From: Mesorhizobium tianshanense | Lineage (GTDB): Bacteria; Pseudomonadota; Alphaproteobacteria; Rhizobiales; Rhizobiaceae | NCBI RefSeq assembly: GCF_007830515.1 | Contig: NZ_VLKT01000028.1 | Span: 42,203 to 106,202, forward strand | Length of the DNA: 64,000 bases | Direction of reading: 5' to 3' | Program-made: the position numbers and the translations under genes | Notes under the pieces: generated by a model | The model's database searches: none | Told to the model about the DNA's origin: nothing | What the model saw: the letters and a program-made list of their open reading frames with translations, nothing else | In this document: positions 40,185-48,352 of the stretch, one piece after another | How positions within the stretch are numbered: the stretch's first letter is position 1 | How the letters are laid out: each line of letters opens with the position of its first letter

Positions 40185-40476
40185 CGGTCGTCTCCATGAT
40201 CGCGGGCAATCCAAATGCACGGACAATCATCCGGCCACCCAACTGCTTTGGCGTTGACGCAAGTCAAACCATGGCACCCGACAAACCAGGCACCGTTGAT
40301 GCGATCGAACACGGAGTTGGAAAAGTCGAGCTGGTGAGGACTGCGCCGCGTTCGGGGGCCGCAGCGGCGGCGACACCACAACAACGCGTTGGGGGCATTC
40401 CTGCCGGTCTGATCACCTGCGCTGTTGCGTTGCTGTCGGGGCGACCCATTTCGGTCGCCGGACTTCCTATGCAACC

Positions 40477-41010
40477 CTACGGAATGCAGTGCTTCTCGAT
40501 GTCGCGCGCCGTGAACTCTGCGGCTCGTCGCCACGCTTCGTCGGTATCTCCCCGATAAGTCAGGTATCGATCGCAGACAGGTTTGTTGTCGTTCAAATCC
40601 AGCACTGCAAACTTCACCCAGCCAACCAGCGTGCTCATCTTGTGCATCTGACCGATCAGGAGATATTTCGCGCGGGCTGTTCTTGCCTGCTTCGAGAGAT
40701 CGACAAGGCCGGGGTCCTTGATGGTGCACTGTTCTGCCTGACAAGGTAACTCGACGAGGTCGATCTTCTCCGAAAGAGCATCGTGCAACGCAACGCCAAA
40801 TGCCTTCAGTCGCGCTTCGTGCTCCGCGGTCTGGTCCCTGACTTCGCCTGATGTATCCTTGAACTCGAAATCCGCGACAGCGAGGGCCGCTGGCTCGACG
40901 GCATCGGCAAAAGCGGCCGACGCAAGCACGCCAGCGCCGATCAGGGTCAGGAGAAATTGTCCGCACTCAAAAAGTCGAAATCGTACTTCCGCGCATTGCA
41001 CCTTGAGCAT
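40477..41010 (-). CDS. Secreted DUF3280/DUF2380-like protein
   Basis: A 177-residue exported protein: hydrophobic signal segment near residues 15-35 (FLLTLIGAGVLASAAFA), then ALAVADFEFKDTSGEVRDQTAEHEARLKAFG, LPCQAEQCTIKDPGLVDLSKQARTARAKYLLIGQM and VKFAVLDLNDNKPV. The layout (ADFE.D..., a short-lived CxxxxC pair, then LIG.V.K.S) matches the DUF3280/DUF2380 type. Function unknown. GGAGACC precedes the ATG at 41010. The 292 bp downstream towards the FMN protein gene hold nothing recognisable. Confidence 0.7.
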   Translation of the reverse strand: MLKVQCAEVRFRLFECGQFLLTLIGAGVLASAAFADAVEPAALAVADFEFKDTSGEVRDQTAEHEARLKAFGVALHDALSEKIDLVELPCQAEQCTIKDPGLVDLSKQARTARAKYLLIGQMHKMSTLVGWVKFAVLDLNDNKPVCDRYLTYRGDTDEAWRRAAEFTARDIEKHCIP

Positions 41011-41137
41011 CTCGGTCTCCGAGGTAGGGACGATAGCCGTCCCAATGGCGGTGCCCATTGTCTCTTCGCGTTGTTGGAGGCGCGGAAAGCAAGCGCAAGA
41101 CTACCCAGTTGCGTCGTAACGTCAACTTTCCACCCGT

Positions 41138-41464
41138 TTACTGGGTGGACTCCACCTTCGCGACAACGAGCTTGCCTTTGGCGCGCGAGATTTCGAGTGC
41201 CTGGCCGGGGCCTGTCAACGCGCCCGGGACCGAGATCACCATCGCCTGGCCCTCGGTGAGGGTCGCGACGAAGCGTACGGGCAGACTTTCTTCGCCCGCC
41301 GCCATCGTGGTGACCACCCGATAGCCGTCATCCGCCTCGGTGTAGTAGACGATGCCGTGGAAGCTGCCGAGATCGACGGTCCCGCCCTGACGGGCCGTGA
41401 GTTCGCCGGCAGAAGCGGAACTTGCCACAACGCAAAGCGCTGCTAGAGCTGTGTATCTGAACAT
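41138..41464 (-). CDS. Small secreted protein of unknown function
   Basis: 108 residues with a clear signal peptide (MFRYTALAALCVVASSASA) and a predicted beta-rich mature part (GGTVDLGSFHGIVYYTEADD, VRFVATLTEGQAMVISVPG). No family recognised. GGAG lies 13 bases before the ATG at 41464. A single gene between two others on the same strand. Confidence 0.65.
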   Translation of the reverse strand: MFRYTALAALCVVASSASAGELTARQGGTVDLGSFHGIVYYTEADDGYRVVTTMAAGEESLPVRFVATLTEGQAMVISVPGALTGPGQALEISRAKGKLVVAKVESTQ

Positions 41465-41529
41465 CGTGTTTTTCTCCATTGAGAATTATCGTCCGGGTGG
41501 ATGGTCGCCTTCGACTGCATCCAATAAAA

Positions 41530-41955
41530 TCACGCTGCGAGCTGATCCTCGCGGGCAGCCGCGATCATCACACTCGCGAGCAACCCGTAGGCAGCCTCCC
41601 ACGCCTCGCGGACCGCCGGCGTAAAGGCCGTGCCGAGGCCGGCCGCCAGCGTCTCGATGAGCGCTTGCCCGACGATCGGATAATGATGTTCCTCGACGCC
41701 GTAGGTCACGTGACGCCTGGCGAGCACGCGCACCGTCGGCAGGATGGTGTCGGCCCGGTCCAGTCCGTGCACGACGAAGCCCAGGCTCGCCATCAGCTTG
41801 GCGCCTTGCTTGGTCATGTCTCTCACCGGAAACAGCGCGCGAAGATCCGAGTCGATCGCGAACAGGCGTTCATAGAACAGCGCGGCGGCGGCCACGCGTA
41901 TCGGCACGACCTCGCGAAAACTATCCTGGACAAGTCTGATCTGGTCGGGTGTCAT
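41530..41955 (-). CDS. Single-domain globin (bacterial haemoglobin type)
   Basis: A 141-residue globin: MTPDQIRLVQDSFREVVPIRVAAAALFYERLFAIDSDLRALF is the A-C helix region with Phe at the CD1-type position, distal-side residues lie in DMTKQGAKLMASLGFVV, and RRHVTYGVEEHHYPIVGQALIETL carries the proximal His (YGVEEHHY). It resembles Vitreoscilla haemoglobin and the globin domain of flavohaemoglobin without a reductase domain. Likely roles are NO detoxification or O2 handling. ATG at 41955 follows AGGAG by 8 bases. An array of phased repeats lies about 80-130 bp upstream. Confidence 0.9.
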   Translation of the reverse strand: MTPDQIRLVQDSFREVVPIRVAAAALFYERLFAIDSDLRALFPVRDMTKQGAKLMASLGFVVHGLDRADTILPTVRVLARRHVTYGVEEHHYPIVGQALIETLAAGLGTAFTPAVREAWEAAYGLLASVMIAAAREDQLAA

Positions 41956-42262
41956 CGGCGACGCTCCTGCGTTCCTTGGTGAGGCTCGACCATCGCCCCA
42001 AAGCGTTTCGCTCGCATGTCGCCTGCGCATAGATGTGTTTCAGTTGTGTCTCAATTGGTTTTCATTTGCGCTCATTTGTTTTCAACTCCCTTGTGCGGCT
42101 TTGCCCTGAGGGCGGTGCCCGGAAGTCGTGCGATGTGATCAAACCACTCCCGATCGGTTCCCATCACGGTGATGGACGCGTCTGAAATTGAGGGAAGGCG
42201 GAGGCTCGCCTGTGGCGACACGAGGCAAGGGCGCACGGCGGCATGGGGATTATTGGAGGTTT
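41956..42262. other. Globin upstream region
   Basis: 307 bp between the globin gene and tRNA-Thr (both minus strand). No gene is seen. It contains a helically phased repeat array (42038-42088). The rest is unremarkable. Confidence 0.6.
42038..42088. repeat. Five helically phased TTTCA-N-TTG-type repeats upstream of the globin gene
   Basis: Units TTTCAGTTG, TCTCAATTG, TTTCATTTG, GCTCATTTG and TTTCAACTC start at 42038, 42049, 42060, 42070 and 42080, a spacing of 11, 11, 10 and 10 bp. On the globin-coding strand they read CAAATGA-like. One-helical-turn spacing suggests cooperative protein binding on one DNA face. Confidence 0.6.
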
Positions 42263-42338
42263 TGGTGCCGCTTGCGTGACTCGAACACGCGACCCCATCA
42301 TTACGAATGATGTGCTCTACCAACTGAGCTAAAGCGGC
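42263..42338 (-). tRNA. tRNA-Thr (anticodon CGT)
   Basis: 76 nt with encoded CCA. The acceptor stem GCCGCTT pairs with AAGCGGC, the D arm is GCTC...GAGC, the anticodon stem CATCA/TGATG encloses loop TTCGTAA (anticodon CGT), and the T arm GCGTG/CACGC has loop TTCGAGT. The discriminator base is A. Reads ACG threonine codons. Confidence 0.97.
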
Positions 42339-42603
42339 CTGGGAAGCCGAGGCCTCCAAGATGCGCTGGGTGATAGACGCAACCAGCCGCGAATTCAAGA
42401 TGGGCAGTCGCGAATTCAAGAGGCCACGCTGGCTCAGTGACAGGAAAATCGGCGAAATATGTTGATTCCTTTGCCGAAAAACCTCTGGAAATAGGCCTTG
42501 GATGCATCGCCAAGGCAGAATGCGGCCGCTGGCCCGTTGATTGATTGGTCGCCTACGGCTAACGATCATGGGCAATGTGACCGTACGTGCAGAGGGGTCC
42601 CGC

Positions 42604-43896
42604 TTGGACGCGATCGAAAAAGCGATCCGGAACGCCTTCGAAAAAGGCAATGCCGACGACCGGGCGTTTCGCGAGAGGGTCTATCGATCGGCCTTCGCCG
42701 CACTGGACCGTGCCCTGCAGGCCAACCAGGGCGTGACGGTGGAAGTCGCCATCAAGCGTCGCAAGGCGGTGCAGGCCAAGATCACCGAAATCGAATCCGA
42801 GTTCCTGCCGGCGGTTCCCGATGTCGGCCTGCCGGCCGATGATGACGCTGCAGCACCGGCGGAGGAGCAGCCGGCCGATAGCGAAACCGAAGCCGAACCT
42901 GCGCCGTCGCCTGACGTCGTTGTCGAAGGTCCGGTGGAGCAGCCGGCCGATAGCGAAGCCGAACCTGCGCCGCCGCCTGACGTCGTCGTCGACGGTCCGG
43001 TGGAGCCCCAGGCCGATAGTGCGGTCGAAGCCGAATCTGCGCCGTCGCCTGACATCGTTGTCGACGGTCCGGTGCAGCCTCCTGCATCCGACGCGTCCCG
43101 GTCGCGCGTCCTGCCGGTCGTTCCCGATATCATGCCCGAAGCGGTTTTCGCTGGTGTGCCGGAGATCGACATGTCGAACCCTGCATCGGCCGGAGACGAC
43201 GACGCAGAGGTGATGCCCGACCGCGACGAGAGGCGGGTGAGAGGCCGCCGTCTGCCGCTCACCGCGATCTTCCTCGGTGTTACGCTGCTCGCAGCTGCCG
43301 GCATCGGCCTCTATTTCGCTGCGCAGACTGGCGTCTTCAAATCGGCGGCCCAACTCGACACGGCCCCGCCGCAGTCGCCTCCCACGGTGGACGACGATGA
43401 CTTCACGCCGCCAAGCGACACGGCCTCGCCGCTGAATCCCGGCGAGGCCGATGAGGAGCGCGACTGGATCAATGTGTTTTCGCCAAGCGACCCGACGCTT
43501 GTCAGTGCGCCTTCGGATGCCAAGGCCGAAGTCATGCAGGACGAGAGCGGTTCCTTCCTGCGCATCCGGTCGGGCGCCTCCGGCTCGGCCATCAGCTTCG
43601 ACGTCGGGCAAGGCGTGCTGGAAAGGCTCGCCGGCAAGCACGCCGTGTTCGACATCATCGCCCGCTCCGAGGAGGGCAAGGAGACGCAGATTTCCGTCGA
43701 TTGCAATTTCGGCGAATTCGGCGACTGCGGCCGCAAGCGCTACGCGGTTGGCCGTGAGAACAACGAATACCTGTTCGACGTGCGGTTTCCCGACAAGCGC
43801 CCGGGCGCTGCCGGCACCATCGCCATCAATTCCGACTTCGACCAGCAGGGCAAGTCGGTCGACATCTACGAGATCCGCGTCTCGGTTGTTCCCTAA
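42604..43896 (+). CDS. Single-pass membrane protein of unknown function with acidic tandem repeats
   Basis: 430 residues. An N-terminal helical region (MDAIEKAIRNAFEKGNADDR) is followed by three imperfect 22-24-residue repeats (about residues 88-158; unit like EQPADSEAEPAPPPDVVVDG), a membrane segment at about 217-240 (LPLTAIFLGVTLLAAAGIGL) and a C-terminal, probably beta-rich, domain (about 290-430) with a Cys pair in CNFGEFGDC. TTG at 42604 is preferred because GAGGGG lies 6 bases upstream; ATG at 42568 (12 more residues) is possible. Not recognised as a named family. It overlaps the convergent ligase gene by 4 bp. Confidence 0.7.
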   Translation: MDAIEKAIRNAFEKGNADDRAFRERVYRSAFAALDRALQANQGVTVEVAIKRRKAVQAKITEIESEFLPAVPDVGLPADDDAAAPAEEQPADSETEAEPAPSPDVVVEGPVEQPADSEAEPAPPPDVVVDGPVEPQADSAVEAESAPSPDIVVDGPVQPPASDASRSRVLPVVPDIMPEAVFAGVPEIDMSNPASAGDDDAEVMPDRDERRVRGRRLPLTAIFLGVTLLAAAGIGLYFAAQTGVFKSAAQLDTAPPQSPPTVDDDDFTPPSDTASPLNPGEADEERDWINVFSPSDPTLVSAPSDAKAEVMQDESGSFLRIRSGASGSAISFDVGQGVLERLAGKHAVFDIIARSEEGKETQISVDCNFGEFGDCGRKRYAVGRENNEYLFDVRFPDKRPGAAGTIAINSDFDQQGKSVDIYEIRVSVVP

Positions 43897-45491
43897 CCAT
43901 CGAGCAATGCCTGCAGCGTCTCGATGCGGTCGGCTTCGGCGGCCGGCTTGTCCCAGCGCAGCCGTGAAATGCGCGGAAAGCGCATGGCGACGCCGGACTT
44001 GTGCCGTGTCGAGCGGTTGAGGCCCTCGAACGCCACCTCCAGCACGAGGCCTTGTCTGCGGTCGGCCCGCACCGAGCGGACCGGGCCGAAACGCTCGACC
44101 GTGTTGTCGCGGACATATTTGTCGATCTGCCTCAGCTCCTCGTCGGTGAAGCCGAAATAGGCTTTCCCCACCGGCACCAGTTCCTCCGATCCTTCGGGGC
44201 CGGACCAGACGCCGAACGTGTAGTCGGAATAAAAACTCGAACGCTTGCCGTGGCCGCGCTGGGCATACATCAGCACGGCGTCGACCGTGTGCGGATCGCG
44301 CTTCCATTTGAACCATGGGCCTTTCGGCCGGCCGGTGAGATAGGGCGAATCCCAGCGCTTCAGCATGACGCCTTCGATGACCGGATGCAGCGGCTTGCGG
44401 CGCAATTCTTCCAGCGCTTGCCAGTCCTCGAATTCGACCAGCGGCGACAGGTCGAAGCGGCTCGGGTCGAGCGTCCTGACGAAGGCCTCGAGCCGGCCGC
44501 GCCGCTCGCGGAAAGAGAACGCCCGCGAATCCTCGTCGCCGATCTGAAGCACGTCGTAGCAGCGCATGAACGCCGGGTATTGCTGCTGGATCTTGGGTGC
44601 CACGCTCTTGCGGTTCAGCCGCTGCTGCAGGTCCGAGAAGGTGCCCGTCGCCTGGGGATCGCCGACCAGAAGCTCGCCGTCGAGGGTGCCGGAAAAATCC
44701 ATCGCCTCGGCGAGATCCGGAAAGGCGCCGGAAACATCGTCGCCGGTGCGTGAATAGAGCCGGCGAATGCCGCCTTCCGATACGGCCTGGACGCGGATGC
44801 CGTCCCATTTCCACTCGGCTGCATAGTCGGCCGGGTCGAGCTTTTCGAGATCGCCGTCACCGACCGGGTTCGACAGCATCACTGGCCGAAACAGCGCCAG
44901 CGCCGTCCTTTCGGGTTTTTCCGCCTTGCCTTCCAGCCAGGCGAACAGTCCGGCATAGGGCGGCGTCAGCCCGTGCCAGAGCTCTTCGATCTCGGCGATG
45001 TCGACCTTGCCGAAATCGGCCAGCGACTGCTTGGCCAAGCGTGCCGAGACGCCGATGCGCAGGCCGCCGGTGACCAGCTTTATAATGGCGAAGCGCGCCG
45101 AGATGCTGGCGCCGTCGAGCAGCCTTGCCAACACCTTCGGCCCGTCGGAACGGCTCGCCGCCTGCAGCTTTGCCACGACCTCGGCGAGTGTCGGCTCGTG
45201 GTTCGCGATATCCGCGGGCGATTGCGGCCAGACCAGCGAAACTGTTTCGGCGAGGTCGCCGACATAATCGTAGGAATAGCCGAACAGCACCGGGTCCATG
45301 CGCTCCATGACCAGCGCGCGCAGCATCGCCGGCTTGACCGCCGCGATGGTCAGGTCGCCAGTGATGGCGGCCAGCGCCAGGCCGCGATCCGGATCCTCGA
45401 CGCTGCGGAAATAGTCGGTCAGCAGCGTCAGCTTGCCGTTGCGCGACGGCGTCAGCACGAGGCGGTCGAGAAGCTCGGCGAAGCGGTTCAT
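43893..45491 (-). CDS. Cisplatin-damage-response-type ATP-dependent DNA ligase
   Basis: A 532-residue ligase with N-terminal helical DNA-binding domain, adenylation domain and OB fold. Motif I is EWKWDGIRVQ (Lys adenylated by ATP), motif III LDGELLVGD, motif IV EGVMLKR, and motif V WFKWKRD. It belongs to the alphaproteobacterial subfamily named for cisplatin response and usually found next to a metallo-beta-lactamase-fold exonuclease and a DEXH helicase. Here the exonuclease is directly upstream on the same strand, separated by a palindromic repeat; the helicase is not in the window. Start at ATG 45491, with a weak ribosome site. Confidence 0.9.
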   Translation of the reverse strand: MNRFAELLDRLVLTPSRNGKLTLLTDYFRSVEDPDRGLALAAITGDLTIAAVKPAMLRALVMERMDPVLFGYSYDYVGDLAETVSLVWPQSPADIANHEPTLAEVVAKLQAASRSDGPKVLARLLDGASISARFAIIKLVTGGLRIGVSARLAKQSLADFGKVDIAEIEELWHGLTPPYAGLFAWLEGKAEKPERTALALFRPVMLSNPVGDGDLEKLDPADYAAEWKWDGIRVQAVSEGGIRRLYSRTGDDVSGAFPDLAEAMDFSGTLDGELLVGDPQATGTFSDLQQRLNRKSVAPKIQQQYPAFMRCYDVLQIGDEDSRAFSFRERRGRLEAFVRTLDPSRFDLSPLVEFEDWQALEELRRKPLHPVIEGVMLKRWDSPYLTGRPKGPWFKWKRDPHTVDAVLMYAQRGHGKRSSFYSDYTFGVWSGPEGSEELVPVGKAYFGFTDEELRQIDKYVRDNTVERFGPVRSVRADRRQGLVLEVAFEGLNRSTRHKSGVAMRFPRISRLRWDKPAAEADRIETLQALLDG

Positions 45492-45533
45492 TGTGAAAAG
45501 AGCCCGGCCAATGGGAGAAGCTTGCGATCCTTC

Positions 45534-45694
45534 GCGCCCCCCTCTGTCCTGCCGGACATCTCCCCCACGAGGGGGGAGATTGGCAGTTCCGTTCCTGCCG
45601 CCCATCCTGCAACGTCAGTGATTGGCGAAAGCCGGCGCGACATCCAATCTCCCCCCAAGTGGGGGAGATGGCCGGCAGGACAGAGGGGGGCGCC
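45534..45694. repeat. Long palindromic intergenic repeat, copy 3
   Basis: Left arm (about 45534-45582) with CTGTCCTGCCGGACATCTCC and right arm (about 45652-45694) with GGAGATGGCCGGCAGGACAG flank a core containing CTGCAACGTCAGTGATTGGCGAAA. Same family as the copies at 18.8, 20.7 and 52.4 kb. It lies between the exonuclease and ligase genes. Confidence 0.85.
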
Positions 45695-45723
45695 GTAGGG
45701 CGCTGCATCGGCCATGAGCGCCA

Positions 45724-46734
45724 TCAATCGCCCTCATCCTCGTAGCCGACGAGATGCAGTGGCCTGGCAGCGATGCCTTCGAGTTCGCACCAGCGCACCA
45801 GGGCTTCCTCGCGGCCATGCGTCACCCAGATCTCCCCGGCGCCGGTCTCCTTGATCGTGGCGGTCAGCTCGTCCCAGTCGGCATGGTCGGAAATGATCAG
45901 CGGCAGCTCAACGCCGCCCTGCTTGGCGCGCTGGCGGATGCGCATCCAGCCGGAGGCGAAGCTCGAGATCGGATCGAGAAAGCGCCGCGCCCAGCGGTCG
46001 GCGAAGGCCGAGGGCGGGCCGACGACGATGGCGCCGGAGAAATCGGCCTTGCCGCCGCTTTCGACGGTCGCCGGCTCCAGCGTCCCGAGGTCGATGCCCT
46101 GGCTCTGATAGTAGTCGCTGAGCTTGGCCAGCGCGCCGTGTATGTAGATCGGCCTGTCGTGGCCGGCATCGCGCAGCAAGCGCATGACGCGCTGCGCCTT
46201 GCCGAGCGCATAGGCGCCGACCAGATGCGCGCGTTCGGGAAACTGCGCGGTCGATTTCAGCAGGCGGGCGATCTCCACGGTGTCGGGCGGATGGCGGAAC
46301 ACCGGCAGGCCGAAGGTCGCTTCGGTGATGAACACGTCGCATTTGACTGGCTCGAACGGCTCGCACGTCGCATCCCCCTGGCGTTTGTAGTCGCCCGACG
46401 CGACGATGCGCGTGCCCTGATGCTCGACCGCGATCTGCGCCGAGCCGAGCACATGCCCGGCCGGATGGAAGGTAATGCTGACGCCGTTCACGGCAATCGT
46501 CTCGCCGAGAGCCGCCGCTTGCGTCGCCCCGGCATAACCCACGCCATGGCGCAGCTCCATGATATCAAGCGTCTGTCTTGTCGCCAGCACGAAGCGATGG
46601 CCGGAACGGGCATGGTCGGAATGGCCGTGCGTGATCAGCGCCCGGTTGACCGGCCGCACCGGGTCGATGAAGAAGTCGCCGGGTGGGCAATAAAGGCCCT
46701 CGGGCCGGGGGTGAAGCAGGTCGCTGGCGCGCAT
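45724..46734 (-). CDS. Ligase-associated DNA damage response exonuclease (metallo-beta-lactamase fold)
   Basis: A 336-residue MBL/beta-CASP-like nuclease. The metal motif is ALITHGHSDHARSG, followed by FHPAGHVLGSAQI (His), ASGDYKRQGDA (Asp), and downstream ISDHADWDEL with GEIWVTHGREEALV. Proteins of this type occur beside the ATP-dependent ligase and act in interstrand cross-link or double-strand break repair. ATG at 46734 gives MRASDLLHPRPEGLYCPPGD, the normal family N-terminus; longer frames upstream are non-homologous. It precedes the ligase gene by about 230 bp containing a repeat. Confidence 0.88.
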   Translation of the reverse strand: MRASDLLHPRPEGLYCPPGDFFIDPVRPVNRALITHGHSDHARSGHRFVLATRQTLDIMELRHGVGYAGATQAAALGETIAVNGVSITFHPAGHVLGSAQIAVEHQGTRIVASGDYKRQGDATCEPFEPVKCDVFITEATFGLPVFRHPPDTVEIARLLKSTAQFPERAHLVGAYALGKAQRVMRLLRDAGHDRPIYIHGALAKLSDYYQSQGIDLGTLEPATVESGGKADFSGAIVVGPPSAFADRWARRFLDPISSFASGWMRIRQRAKQGGVELPLIISDHADWDELTATIKETGAGEIWVTHGREEALVRWCELEGIAARPLHLVGYEDEGD

Positions 46735-46922
46735 GGCTCCAAGATAGGCATTAATTCCGGCGCGAGAAGCCTGTTGCAAGTGGCTGCTGACACCTGCATA
46801 GGCAGGAGATGTCGACCGCATCCGTGCCACCGGTGGCGGCGGCTGCGAAAAAGCCCGATTCGCATGCCCGACTGATGCGACCATCCCGATCGAAGGCGGC
46901 ACATCGACACGGAGCACGTCCC

Positions 46923-47282
46923 ATGCGCTGGAACATACTGGTCTTGGCATCTTGCCTGGCATCGGCCGGTTGCGTCGGCAACTCGATGTCCGAACGGCAG
47001 GATGCGGACGTCCGGTCCTCGCTGCAGTACGATAGCGTGCCTTGCGACCAATTGCTGGCGCAGCGCGCCGGGCTGGCGCGGCAATACCGCCTGCCGGTGG
47101 ACGCCAAGCCGTCCTTCTCCAATCCGGCAATGGGCTTCGGCCCGTTCACGCCCGACATGCGCTCGAAGAGCAAGCGCGATTCCGATCAGGCACGCGGCAA
47201 GATCGATGCCATGAACCGTTCGATGGCTCGCCGCGAATGTGGCAAACCGGCCAAGCCAGACGAGCTCGGCCTGCCGGGTTAA
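46923..47282 (+). CDS. Small putative lipoprotein
   Basis: 119 residues. The signal peptide MRWNILVLASCLASAGCVGN contains a lipobox-like SAGC, so Cys17 may be lipidated. The mature part has CDQLLAQRAGLARQYRLPVD and a second Cys in RRECGKP. No family recognised. GGAG lies 8 bases before the ATG at 46923; an in-frame upstream start adds a 38-residue basic stretch and is rejected. It overlaps the convergent dehydrogenase gene by 4 bp. Confidence 0.7.
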   Translation: MRWNILVLASCLASAGCVGNSMSERQDADVRSSLQYDSVPCDQLLAQRAGLARQYRLPVDAKPSFSNPAMGFGPFTPDMRSKSKRDSDQARGKIDAMNRSMARRECGKPAKPDELGLPG

Positions 47283-48220
47283 TACCCCGCGTCGCGATCC
47301 ACGATGTTCTCGAGCTTCTCGCCGCGCTCGAAGGCCGCCATCTGGCGCAGCATGATCGGCGCCAGATGCACGGGATCGGAGGTCGCCGCCGCATGCGGCG
47401 TCATGAACACTTTCGGGTGGCTCCATAGCGGGCTGGTCTTCGGCAGCGGCTCGACCTCGAACACGTCGAGGCTCGCTTCCTTCAGTGTGCCATCCTCCAG
47501 CGCGCGCACGATGTCGGCATCCTTCTGCAGGCGGCCGCGCCCGGCATTGATCAGCACCGAACCGCCGAGGCCGTTGCGTTTCCTCAGCTCCTTCAGCACG
47601 CCGTAATTGACGATGCCTTGCGTCTGCGGCGTGAGCGGCAAAAGCACCACCAGAATGTCGGTGGCGTTGAGGAACGGAATCAACCCGGCCTCGCCCGAAT
47701 AGGTCGAAACGTCCTTCATCGGCCGGTCGCTGCGCGACCAGCCATTGACCGGAAAGCCGAGCGACAAAAGCACCGACGCCGCCGCACGGCCGAGCGTGCC
47801 GAGCCCCATGATGCCGACGGAGATGTCGCTGGCCGGCCGTTGCGGCGGCTCGTGCCAGATCTTCTTTTTCTGCTGCGAGCGGTAGAGCATGCCCTGGCGA
47901 TGGTGATCGAGCACGCGCCAGACGACATATTCGGTCATGTACTGGGTAAGGTTGTCGGCCACCACCTTCACGATCGGCACGTCGGGCAAAGTGGGATCGG
48001 CAAAGATGTGGTCGACGCCGGCGCCGATCGAAAAGACGGCGCGCAGATTGGGCAGCGCCGACAAGAGGTTCGGCCGCTGCTTCCACACCACCGCATAGGT
48101 GATCGAGGGGTCGCTGGCGCCGTCCGGCTCGAGCACCACCTCGCGTTCCGCCGACAGCAATTCGCGCCAGCGCTGCGGATGAAAGCCGGTGACGGCAAGC
48201 AGGATACGGCCTTTTTCCAT
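47279..48220 (-). CDS. ghrA: D-2-hydroxyacid dehydrogenase, glyoxylate/hydroxypyruvate reductase A type
   Basis: A 313-residue NAD(P)-dependent reductase: nucleotide motif VGIMGLGTLGRAAASVLLSLG, then WSRSDRP (suggesting NADPH), catalytic Arg in NAGRGRLQKD, Glu in DVFEVEPLP, and His in TPHAAATSDP. The layout matches GhrA, which reduces glyoxylate and hydroxypyruvate. No operon partner. Confidence 0.88.
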   Translation of the reverse strand: MEKGRILLAVTGFHPQRWRELLSAEREVVLEPDGASDPSITYAVVWKQRPNLLSALPNLRAVFSIGAGVDHIFADPTLPDVPIVKVVADNLTQYMTEYVVWRVLDHHRQGMLYRSQQKKKIWHEPPQRPASDISVGIMGLGTLGRAAASVLLSLGFPVNGWSRSDRPMKDVSTYSGEAGLIPFLNATDILVVLLPLTPQTQGIVNYGVLKELRKRNGLGGSVLINAGRGRLQKDADIVRALEDGTLKEASLDVFEVEPLPKTSPLWSHPKVFMTPHAAATSDPVHLAPIMLRQMAAFERGEKLENIVDRDAGY

Positions 48221-48313
48221 TGCGAATTCTTTTTCCTTTTTACCTACGGCGCCCGCGTCTCCTGGACGCGCGAAGGACGCTGCAGCACTTTGATTTTGCG
48301 CATAATCCTCAAC

Positions 48314-48333
48314 GAAAATCGATTCCGATTTTC
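48314..48333. repeat. Short hairpin in the spacer downstream of yejF
   Basis: GAAAATCG-ATTC-CGATTTTC is a perfect inverted repeat within a 132-bp spacer. Similar GATTTTC/GAAAATC hairpins seem common between rhizobial genes. There is no U-tract for termination on either strand. Confidence 0.55.
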
Positions 48334-48352
48334 AGGGCCATGGGCCGGCCCA

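Noticed and set aside
40154..40966. 270-codon minus-strand frame overlapping the DUF3280-like gene
   Set aside because: Different frame from the gene with a signal peptide and good ribosome site; Arg/Ser/Cys-rich without motifs.
41956..42262. Minus-strand frame running through the globin upstream region and tRNA
   Set aside because: It crosses the tRNA gene, lacks motifs and has no ribosome site.
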